Positions 1-5,420 of a stretch of 19,207 nucleotides of DNA are shown here, piece by piece. The notes under the pieces are model-generated. The model made no database searches and was not told where the DNA came from. It worked only from the letters and a program-made list of their open reading frames with translations. The stretch's first letter is position 1. Each line of letters opens with the position of its first letter. The stretch is from NCBI GenBank assembly GCA_002291945.1, contig DBAZ01000025.1, forward strand, positions 1 through 19,207, in the 5' to 3' direction. Source of the stretch: Tepidimonas sp. UBA997. Lineage in GTDB: Bacteria > Pseudomonadota > Gammaproteobacteria > Burkholderiales > Burkholderiaceae_C. The position numbers and the translations under genes are program-made.

Positions 1-1547
1 ATTTCTGGGAGTTTTGCTGATGTTCGTCTGCCCCGCCACCGACGATTTTTTCCGCAGCCGCATCGACCACATGATCGACCTGCGCCATCCGCTGGCGGTG
101 CTGTCTTCTCGCATGCCCTGGCAGCAAATCGAAGCCTCCGTCTCCCACCTGTTGAGCCGTAAGGGCCGCGCTGGCGTGGCCATGCCCGATCTGGACTTGT
201 TCGGCGAAGCCCCTGTGATGCAGGCACGCAAGAGCAATGCTGGCCGGCCCCGCGTGCCCCTGCGCATCATGATTGCGCTGCTCTACCTCAAGCACGCCTT
301 CAACGAATCCGACGAAGGCGTGGTCGAGCGTTGGGGGGAGACGCCGACTTGGCAGTTCTTCTCCGGCCAGGCTTACTTTGAACACCATCGTCCCTGCGAT
401 GCCACCACCCTGGTCAAGTTTCGCCGGTTGCTCGGCGACGAAGGCGTCGAAGAGCTGCTGGCGCAAACCGTCAACACCGCGGTGGAGCTCAAGCTCATCA
501 AACCCCAAGAGTTGCAGCGCTTGATCGTGGACAGCACCGTGCAGCACAAGGCCATTGCCCATCCCACCGACAGCAAGCTGCTGGAGACGGCACGGGTCAA
601 GCTGGTAGAGGCGGCCAAAGATGCCGGCATTCATCTGAAGCAAACCTATGCCAAAGAGGGCAAAGCCCTGGGGCACAAGGCAGGCCGCTACGCACACGCC
701 CGACAGTTTCGGCGCATGCGCCGCACCATCAACCGCCAGTGCACCGTTGTCGGCCGACTGCGGCGCGACATCGAACGCAAGGCTGCCGGTCTGACGAGTG
801 TGGCCGCTGCGGTGCACGTCGCTCTGCAGACCACCCTGGCACGGGTCGCGCAGATCGTGGCGCAAAGCAGCAGCAAGAAGGCCAAGCACGGCACACCGAA
901 GCTTTACAGCTTCCACGCCCCTGAGGTCTCGTGCATCAACAAGGGCAAGAGCAAACAACCCTACGAGTTTGGCGTGAAGGTGGGCATTGCCAGCACCCTG
1001 CGGGGCAACCTCATCGTCGGTGCCAAAGCGTTCCACGGCAATCCCTACGATGGCCACACGCTGGCACCCCAGCTGGAGCAAGCAGCCATCCTGATGCAGG
1101 ACACGGGAGCCAAGCCCAGGACGGCTTTCGTGGATCTCGGTTATCGCGGAGTGGATGCCGACAACCCCGATGTGCACATCGTCCACCGGGGCAAGAGCAA
1201 GCGCATCACAGAAGAAGAGCGACAACTGCTCAAACGCCGCCAGGCCATCGAGCCCATCATCGGCCACCTCAAGGCCGACCACCGTATGGACCGGTGTCAC
1301 TTGAAGGGTGAAACGGGTGATCGGCTGCATGCGGTGCTGTGCGCAGCGGGCTACAACATCCGCTGGCTGCTGCGCATGATCGCCAAGAAGGGCTTGTCCT
1401 TCCTGGTCAGCCTTTATTTGCGCCTGCGGGCGGGGTTAGCATTTGCCGCGCTTCAGCTGGGATGGATGGCAAAAGAGCATCTATCGCGTGCACAGCTGGC
1501 GTCAAACCGGATGGTTCTTGCCTGATATGAATAAATCAGGGACGACC
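1..1547 (+). mobile_element. IS5-family insertion sequence, left end truncated by window
   Basis: The element consists of the transposase gene plus short flanks. The right boundary is inferred to lie near 1540-1548, because from about 1548 onward the reading frame matches the interior of an unrelated IS1380-type transposase. The sequence just inside this boundary, read inward on the minus strand, is gtcgtccctgattta and is a candidate terminal repeat. The window begins with atttctggg, which could be the inner part of the left repeat, but the shared match is only four bases. The target duplication cannot be seen. Confidence 0.6.
20..1525 (+). CDS. IS5-family transposase
   Basis: Encodes the DDE transposase that cuts and joins the ends of an IS5-family insertion sequence. 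Numbering from the ATG at 20 (501 residues), a DUF772-type N-terminal region lies around residues 70-140 (RPRVPLRIMIALLYLKHAF). The DDE catalytic core follows: D171 (LIVDST), D372 (FVDLGYRG) and E411 (AIEPIIGHLK), ending in the conserved DRCHLKG stretch. A GGGAG ribosome site at 7-11 sits 8 nt before ATG 20, so I prefer it over the TTG at 14. The frame is open throughout and all three acidic residues are present, so the enzyme looks intact. The left end of the element lies off or at the window edge, so completeness of the IS cannot be judged. Just downstream is the remnant of another transposase, suggesting a nested insertion. Family is confident; subgroup is not resolved. Confidence 0.9.
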   Translation: MFVCPATDDFFRSRIDHMIDLRHPLAVLSSRMPWQQIEASVSHLLSRKGRAGVAMPDLDLFGEAPVMQARKSNAGRPRVPLRIMIALLYLKHAFNESDEGVVERWGETPTWQFFSGQAYFEHHRPCDATTLVKFRRLLGDEGVEELLAQTVNTAVELKLIKPQELQRLIVDSTVQHKAIAHPTDSKLLETARVKLVEAAKDAGIHLKQTYAKEGKALGHKAGRYAHARQFRRMRRTINRQCTVVGRLRRDIERKAAGLTSVAAAVHVALQTTLARVAQIVAQSSSKKAKHGTPKLYSFHAPEVSCINKGKSKQPYEFGVKVGIASTLRGNLIVGAKAFHGNPYDGHTLAPQLEQAAILMQDTGAKPRTAFVDLGYRGVDADNPDVHIVHRGKSKRITEEERQLLKRRQAIEPIIGHLKADHRMDRCHLKGETGDRLHAVLCAAGYNIRWLLRMIAKKGLSFLVSLYLRLRAGLAFAALQLGWMAKEHLSRAQLASNRMVLA

Positions 1548-1835
1548 AATTACCTGGTCTGCGCCATGGCGGCTCTGGAGATGAACATCTTGCGCCTGAT
1601 GGGGCAAAACGCACTCATGGGCAAAGACGCGCCGGTGCGTCACGCAGCCCAGCGCAGGCGCATGAAGACGGTGCTGCAAGAATTGATGTTTAAGGCCGCA
1701 CGCATGATCAGGCATGCGGGGCAATGGGTGTTGGGCCTGGGTGCGAATGACAGTGCCTACACGGTGTTTGAACGGTTGCACCGCCAACTCGCGCCTGAAC
1801 GACAAGCGAGACGAGCGGCTGCGTGCGCGGTCTGA
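1546..1835 (+). pseudogene. IS1380-family transposase, C-terminal remnant
   Basis: About 96 codons remain open in one frame from the IS5 boundary to TGA at 1833-1835. The peptide runs NYLVCAMAALEMNILRLM, then a basic stretch (RRRMKTVLQELMFKAARMI), then HAGQWVLGLGAND and FERLHRQLA. From memory this pattern (hydrophobic helix, basic segment with repeated arginines, then a short Trp/Val strand and a final helix) is the C-terminal end of IS1380-family transposases. The rest of the gene, including all catalytic residues, is absent upstream, where the IS5 transposase begins abruptly. The simplest reading is that the IS5 element inserted into this gene and only the 3' part is in view. It is not functional on its own. 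Family assignment is fairly good but rests on C-terminal resemblance only. Confidence 0.65.
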
Positions 1836-2136
1836 CTGTGAATGGCAACGCACAGCCTTGACCCACACAAGCGTAGGCACGGGTGTGCAGGTGCTGCTTC
1901 GCCCAGAAACAGGGAACACACGCGAAATGGGTGTAGCGGGGTGCACGCAGGTGGGCTTCAAGGGGTTTTGGCGCATGCGGGCGCAAGAACTGCGGGCAAG
2001 GTTGGCGTAAAAAATGAAAAAACCTGCCGATTGCCTTCAGGCGGGGTGGGTGGTCACGGATTCAGGCCTATAGAGAAAACTGTGGCTTTGTGGGACACTC
2101 TAGTGAGGCTCATTTACACCATTTTTATCCTCGGCC
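1836..2136. other. Non-coding stretch, probable right end of the IS1380-like element
   Basis: Some 300 bases with no convincing gene; the open frames here lack protein-like composition and good starts. The first part is probably the 3' non-coding tail of the IS1380 remnant. A possible terminal repeat of that element is ggtcacggattcagg near 2052-2066, followed by cctatag, but the other end is not available for comparison. The A-rich patch near 2010-2030 (taaaaaatgaaaaaacctg) has no matching stem for a terminator that I can see. Confidence 0.35.
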
Positions 2137-2397
2137 ATGACCCAAACCCTCGCCCCTACAAAGCAACAAACGCGCCGCATCTTCGTCAGCGTGAAGATGC
2201 ACGATGGCGACCGCTTTCGTGGCTACGTCTATCTGGCCCAAGGCGAGCGCATGCAGGACCTGCTCAACGACGAGCGCAAGTTCTTCCCGATCCAGATGAA
2301 CTCGGAAATCGGTGAAATGGCGATCCTGTCCAAAAAGTTCGTGGTCTCCATCGAGGAAGTGGACGACGCCAAGGCGCGCTCGTTTTCGTTTTCTTGA
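2137..2397 (+). CDS. Small conserved hypothetical protein (DUF6812-like)
   Basis: An 86-residue protein without signal peptide or membrane segment. Residues 13-70 look like a compact beta-rich fold: RRIFVSVKMHDGDRFRGYVY, then LAQGERMQDLLNDERKFFPI, then a final strand pair around KKFVVSIEEVDD. This layout (a strand pair, a 'G-x-R-x-x-D-x-L-N' turn and a 'F-x-P-I' element) resembles small DUF6812-type proteins, but I recall the family only loosely and no function is known to me. The ATG at 2137 is the first in frame, with no strong ribosome site before it. It is the first intact gene after the insertion-sequence remnants and is separated by 89 nt from the AbrB/PIN pair, so it is probably a separate unit. 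Residue usage looks like a real protein, with balanced charge and no low complexity. Confidence 0.6.
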   Translation: MTQTLAPTKQQTRRIFVSVKMHDGDRFRGYVYLAQGERMQDLLNDERKFFPIQMNSEIGEMAILSKKFVVSIEEVDDAKARSFSFS

Positions 2398-2486
2398 CGC
2401 CAGCTTATGGCTGAGGCTCAAGACTGGCCGGCCCCAGACTGTTTAGCTAGAATTGAATTCCTTACTTCATTACTACAGGGTTCAAC

Positions 2487-2711
2487 ATGCTAGCCAAACG
2501 AACTGTCAAAAATCAAGTCACCTTGCCGAAGGCCATCGTCCAGAAAGCGGGTGAGGCGGACTACTACGACGTCACCTATCAGGACGGCAAAATCGTCCTG
2601 ACGCCTGTTCGCCAGCTACACGCAGACGCGGTACGCTCCAAGCTTGATGAGTTGGGCATCACGCCAGCTGATGTCAACGACGCCATCAACTGGGCTCGCA
2701 AGCGCACATGA
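2487..2711 (+). CDS. AbrB/SpoVT-family antitoxin
   Basis: A 74-residue protein whose first 42 residues match the swapped-hairpin AbrB/MazE-type DNA-binding domain: MLAKRTVKNQVTLPKAIVQK, then YYDVTYQDGKIVLTPV. The 'NQVTLPKAIVQKAG' element is the typical core of this fold. The C-terminal third (residues 45-74, HADAVRSKLDELGITPADVN) forms a helical tail that in such systems usually wraps the toxin. An AGGG ribosome site at 2477-2480 lies 6 nt before the ATG. The stop codon overlaps the start of the PIN-domain gene (ATGA), which indicates translational coupling. It is expected to neutralise the PIN toxin and repress their shared promoter; both points come from knowledge of the family rather than from this sequence. 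Confidence 0.85.
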   Translation: MLAKRTVKNQVTLPKAIVQKAGEADYYDVTYQDGKIVLTPVRQLHADAVRSKLDELGITPADVNDAINWARKRT

Positions 2712-3133
2712 TGCCTCCGCGCGTCGTCATCGACACCAACTGTCTGGTGTCCGCGCTGATCTTTTCTCGCAGTCGTTTTGCATGGCTTCGGCATGCTTGG
2801 CAGACCAGGCGCATCATTCCCTTGGTCAGTCGCGATACGGCCCATGAACTGCTGAGGGTGCTGGCCTATCCAAAATTCAAGCTCACAAGGCAGGAGCAAG
2901 ACGCATTGCTGGCTGAATGTCTGCCATACACGGAGGCCGTACGGGTTGACCAGACACCCAGCGGCCTGCCCAGCATTCGAAATGCGGATGACATCATCTT
3001 CCTGGTAGTGGCAACCGTGGGCAGTGCGGATGCTTTAGTGAGTGGCGATGGTCACCTACTGGCCGTTAAAGATCATTTTCATATCCCGATTCTGACCCCT
3101 GCGCAGTTCGAAGAATGGTTGCAGCCACACTGA
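2708..3133 (+). CDS. PIN-domain toxin (putative toxin-antitoxin ribonuclease)
   Basis: A 141-residue single-domain PIN protein of the 'putative toxin component' group (COG1569-like) often paired with AbrB-type antitoxins. PIN domains are Mg-dependent ribonucleases with clustered acidic residues. Candidates here, numbered from ATG 2708, are D9 (VVIDTN), E47 (RDTAHELL), D94/D95 (NADDIIFL) and D114 (VSGDGHLL). All four positions are filled, so it looks catalytically intact. The start overlaps the antitoxin stop in an ATGA; a second ATG at 2711 is also possible and would remove one residue. The ampD gene follows after 15 nt, so read-through transcription into ampD is likely. The RNA target cannot be told from sequence. 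Confidence 0.85.
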   Translation: MMPPRVVIDTNCLVSALIFSRSRFAWLRHAWQTRRIIPLVSRDTAHELLRVLAYPKFKLTRQEQDALLAECLPYTEAVRVDQTPSGLPSIRNADDIIFLVVATVGSADALVSGDGHLLAVKDHFHIPILTPAQFEEWLQPH

Positions 3134-3148
3134 TACGCCCATCACACC

Positions 3149-3691
3149 ATGACTCAATGGCTATCCTCCCCCCACTTTGGCCCCCGGCCTGCGGGCGCGG
3201 CGGTGTCGTTGCTGGTGCTCCACTCCATCAGCCTGCCGCCCGGCCAGTACGGCGGGCCGGAAGTGGAGCAACTCTTCACCGGCACGTTGGACTGGGACGC
3301 CCACCCCTACTTTCAATCCATCCGTGGGCTGCAGGTGTCGGCGCACTTCTTCATCCGCCGCACCGGGGAGGTGATCCAGTTCGTGGACACGCAACACCGC
3401 GCCTGGCATGCCGGCCAGTCGTCATGGCAGGGGCAGCCAAACTGCAACGATTATTCGGTGGGCATCGAGCTCGAAGGGTTGGAGGGAGACGCCTTCGAAC
3501 TGGCCCAATACCATGCCCTGGCCGCGTTGTGCGAGCAACTGGCCACCCAGCACCCCATCGAGCACGTGATGGGCCATGAACACATCGCCCCTGGCCGCAA
3601 GCACGACCCCGGCCCTGGGTTCGATTGGGTGTTGCTGCAGCAGCTCACCGGCTGGCCCCCCTCCCGTTTCCCGCCAATCGGGGCACAATAA
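3149..3691 (+). CDS. ampD: 1,6-anhydro-N-acetylmuramyl-L-alanine amidase AmpD
   Basis: Cytoplasmic zinc amidase that cleaves the peptide from anhydro-muropeptides during cell-wall recycling. In many Gram-negatives its loss raises AmpR-driven beta-lactamase expression. The protein is 180 residues, the usual length, with no signal peptide. By analogy with the Citrobacter enzyme, the zinc ligands are H25 (LLVLHSISLP), H143 (MGHEHIAPGR) and D153 (KHDPGPGF); K151 and a glutamate in GIELEG (E107 or E109) fit the catalytic positions. The SAHFFIRRTGEVIQFV and AWHAGQSSW elements are typical amidase_2 features. The ATG at 3149 gives the standard AmpD N-terminus, and the open frame at 3115 belongs to another phase. 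It sits between two toxin-antitoxin loci, an odd place for a housekeeping gene, and its stop is 4 nt before the next start. Confidence 0.95.
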   Translation: MTQWLSSPHFGPRPAGAAVSLLVLHSISLPPGQYGGPEVEQLFTGTLDWDAHPYFQSIRGLQVSAHFFIRRTGEVIQFVDTQHRAWHAGQSSWQGQPNCNDYSVGIELEGLEGDAFELAQYHALAALCEQLATQHPIEHVMGHEHIAPGRKHDPGPGFDWVLLQQLTGWPPSRFPPIGAQ

Positions 3692-3695
3692 GGTC

Positions 3696-3996
3696 ATGCG
3701 CCTTCAACCCGCCGACATCGCCACGATACGCCAAGTGACGCAAGACGTCCTCGGCTACGCGGTGCCCATTCGGCTGTTCGGCTCGCGTTTGAACGACGAC
3801 GCACGCGGCGGCGACGTCGATTTGTTTCTGGAGCTGGACAAGCGGCCAGACAACCCAGCGTGGCTGGCCGCCACCCTGTCAGGCAAAATATCCCGGCGCA
3901 TGAGGGGCCGCAAGATCGACGTACTCATTGCGGGCCCCAGGTTTGCAGCACTCTGCCATTCACGACATCGCCCGCGAGGAAGGGGTGCTTTTGTGA
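3696..3996 (+). pseudogene. MNT-type nucleotidyltransferase, copy 1, frame-disrupted
   Basis: A minimal nucleotidyltransferase (MntA-like) with the GS motif at residues 29-30 (LFGSRL), D40 and D42 (GGDVDLFLE) and a third aspartate D75 (KIDVLI). After codon 81 (CCC at 3936-3938, followed by AGG) the zero frame loses similarity to copy 2. Moving one base forward restores it: GLQHSAIHDIAREEGVLL, then TGA at 3994-3996. The product would be exactly 99 residues, the same as the intact copy at 4478. An extra base in the G/C run cgggcccc is the simple explanation; a programmed +1 shift at CCC_AGG or a sequencing error is also possible. Without the shift, the frame runs on through the HEPN gene and gives a 260-residue fusion (3696-4478) with an abnormal linker. 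ATG 3696 is 4 nt after the ampD stop. Confidence 0.75.
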
Positions 3997-4478
3997 GACC
4001 GGACGACAAGACACTGAAACGCCTTGCATTTTTGTACAGGGTGGTGAACAAAGAATCACGACTACTGCTGGACACGAGGCAACGCCTGTTCAAGCCAGGG
4101 TTCAACCTCCAGTCGCTGGTCACGCTGGATAGCACGCCAGACCTGGCTGACCGGATCGAGTCGTTCGTCGCTCGTTTTGGCCGACTGCAAGACACCACGG
4201 GCGACAAACTGCTACCGCAAGTATTGGCAGCACTGGGTGAGCGTGTGGCTTCTTTCGCAGACAACCTGGACCGCGCGGAAAAACTGGGATGGATTGCATC
4301 GGCTGACGACTGGTTTGCCATGTGCACCTTGCGTAACCAGATGGTGCATGAATATGTGGAAGACCCAGTGATTCTCTGGAACGCGCTGGACGCAGGGCAG
4401 CGTTTCACGCCTCCGCTAGCGCAGGCGGCCCATGCCATGTGTCAGGAAATGGTTCGCCGATCTTGGGTTTCGGTGTGA
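3993..4478 (+). CDS. HEPN-domain protein, copy 1 (HepT-like)
   Basis: Helical HEPN protein of 161 residues if started at GTG 3993, placed exactly as in copy 2, where the HEPN start overlaps the MNT stop as GTGA. The signature RX4HXY motif is present as R114, H119 and Y121 (LRNQMVHEYVED). In the type VII MntA-HepT system HepT is an RNase toxin and the MNT partner inactivates it by adding AMP to the tyrosine of this motif. That role is known for the family and only inferred here. A conserved block, SFVARFGRLQDTTGDKLLP, is shared with copy 2. Because of the frame disruption upstream, this gene may be translated as the C-terminal half of a fusion. Its stop TGA overlaps the next start as TGATG. 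Confidence 0.75.
   Translation: MRPDDKTLKRLAFLYRVVNKESRLLLDTRQRLFKPGFNLQSLVTLDSTPDLADRIESFVARFGRLQDTTGDKLLPQVLAALGERVASFADNLDRAEKLGWIASADDWFAMCTLRNQMVHEYVEDPVILWNALDAGQRFTPPLAQAAHAMCQEMVRRSWVSV
4167..4211 (+). repeat. 45-nt perfect direct repeat, copy A (in HEPN copy 1)
   Basis: This segment, beginning gtcgctcgttttggccgac, is identical base for base to 4942-4986. It encodes the shared VARFGRLQDTTGDKL block. Immediately outside it the two genes differ in most codons. Confidence 0.95.
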
Positions 4479-4777
4479 TGCGCCTTTCACCGCAGCAATC
4501 CCTCCTCATCAAACGTCAGGCCGAGACGGTTTTCGGCGCTGGAGCGAAGGTTCGCCTTTTCGGCTCGCGGACGGACGACACTGCACGCGGAGGTGACATC
4601 GACCTATTGGTAGAAACTCAGGAGCCCATCACGGATCCTGTACGACGCGCAGCACAGTTATCCGCCAAGCTTGTCATGTCGCTGGGAGAACAACGCTTCG
4701 ACATCCTGGTGATAACCCCACAAACCCCACTACAGCCGATACACCGCGAGGCTATCGAAAAGGGGGTTCTGCTGTGA
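4478..4777 (+). CDS. MNT-type nucleotidyltransferase, copy 2 (MntA-like)
   Basis: Intact 99-residue minimal nucleotidyltransferase. The active-site pattern is GS at 29-30 (RLFGSRTDD), D40 and D42 (GGDIDLLVE), and D75 (RFDILVI), in the same positions as copy 1. In MntA-HepT pairs this enzyme acts as the antitoxin by AMPylating the HEPN toxin; that function is inferred from family and gene order. The ATG at 4478 overlaps the previous stop (TGATG); the open frame begins at an earlier ATG, 4439, inside the previous gene, but MRLSPQ aligns with the MRLQPA start of copy 1, which decides the choice. Its stop overlaps the next GTG start (GTGA). Confidence 0.85.
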   Translation: MRLSPQQSLLIKRQAETVFGAGAKVRLFGSRTDDTARGGDIDLLVETQEPITDPVRRAAQLSAKLVMSLGEQRFDILVITPQTPLQPIHREAIEKGVLL

Positions 4778-5250
4778 CGCAGCCTAGCACTGAACGATTA
4801 AGGCATTTATGCGAGGTGGTTGAGCGAGAGATTCAACACCTCCAACTGACCGACCGTCACCTGTTTGCCGAGCCTTTTACTGCCAACCGAGCAGAAGGCT
4901 TGAACTCCAACCACAACGAAGCCGAGCGAGTCGATGCATTTGTCGCTCGTTTTGGCCGACTGCAAGACACCACGGGCGACAAACTGTTGCCAGCTCTCCT
5001 AGGATTACTAGGTAACGAACCAGGGCCTGTGATTGACAATCTGAACCTGATCGCGAAATGGGGGTGGCTGGAGCAACCTGAACACTGGCTGGAAGCTCGC
5101 TGGCTAAGGAACCGAATGATCCACGAGTACATCCGGGATCCGGCTCTTTTGTCTGAAGCTTTGAACGAAGCACACCTCCGTGTGCCCCTCCTCGTCCAAA
5201 CAGCGCAGCGTTTGACTGCAGAAGCGCATCGGCGTATCCCAGACGCCTGA
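4774..5250 (+). CDS. HEPN-domain protein, copy 2 (HepT-like)
   Basis: A 158-residue helical protein with the HEPN RX4HXY motif at R112, H117 and Y119 (LRNRMIHEYIRD), so a catalytic or AMPylation-target site is present. It starts at GTG 4774, overlapping the MNT stop by GTGA, which argues for tight translational coupling of the pair. The block VDAFVARFGRLQDTTGDKLL is nearly identical to copy 1, whereas the first 50 and last 40 residues have diverged strongly. As with other such pairs, the likely role is a toxin held in check by the preceding nucleotidyltransferase. Base composition looks less GC-rich than nrdA downstream, in keeping with acquired DNA. A hairpin with a T-run lies 38 nt after the stop. 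Confidence 0.85.
   Translation: MTQPSTERLRHLCEVVEREIQHLQLTDRHLFAEPFTANRAEGLNSNHNEAERVDAFVARFGRLQDTTGDKLLPALLGLLGNEPGPVIDNLNLIAKWGWLEQPEHWLEARWLRNRMIHEYIRDPALLSEALNEAHLRVPLLVQTAQRLTAEAHRRIPDA
4942..4986 (+). repeat. 45-nt perfect direct repeat, copy B (in HEPN copy 2)
   Basis: Second copy of the repeat at 4167-4211, in the same reading frame of the HEPN gene, 775 bp downstream. Synonymous positions are identical across all 15 codons. Confidence 0.95.
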
Positions 5251-5287
5251 GCGCCCCCGTATTGACCCTAGCCCGCCCGCCACGCCC

Positions 5288-5319
5288 CAGAGCGCCACGC
5301 GTTCTGAGCTGATTTTTTT
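5288..5319 (+). terminator. Candidate rho-independent terminator after the MNT-HEPN genes
   Basis: An 8-bp stem with one G-T pair (cagagcgc / gcgttctg, loop cac, 5288-5306) is followed six bases later by seven T residues (5313-5319). The gap between stem and T-run is longer than ideal, so strength is uncertain. It is well placed to stop transcription from the toxin-antitoxin island before the NrdR-controlled nrdA promoter. Confidence 0.45.
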
Positions 5320-5353
5320 AGGGCCAACCCCCACGCCGACACAATGCCGCGCT

Positions 5354-5369
5354 ACACTACCCCTAGTGT
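5354..5369 (+). promoter_or_regulatory. NrdR box 1
   Basis: The 16-bp near-palindrome acactacccctagtgt fits the NrdR consensus (acaCwAtATaTwGtgt) at the conserved outer positions. NrdR is the ATP/dATP-sensing repressor of ribonucleotide reductase genes. A second box starts 31 bp downstream, the usual three-turn spacing, so both should be bound on one DNA face. Confidence 0.9.
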
Positions 5370-5384
5370 TTAACGAGTGTCGGC

Positions 5385-5400
5385 ACACTACCCCTAGTGC
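5385..5400 (+). promoter_or_regulatory. NrdR box 2
   Basis: The sequence acactacccctagtgc repeats box 1 with one change at the last base. It ends 20 nt before the nrdA start codon. A GTG inside it (5397) is in frame with nrdA but is very unlikely to be the start. The core promoter is presumably next to or overlapping the boxes, but I could not assign -35/-10 elements with confidence. Confidence 0.9.
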
Positions 5401-5420
5401 CCAACTTAGCAAGAGGACGC

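Noticed and set aside
3755..4438. Open frame of 227 codons on the minus strand over the MNT-HEPN copy 1
   Set aside because: Serine/arginine-rich and without motifs; the + strand carries clear GS/DxD and RX4HXY motifs.
5397..5420. GTG at 5397 as an nrdA start
   Set aside because: It lies inside NrdR box 2, has no ribosome site, and adds eight residues with no family support.
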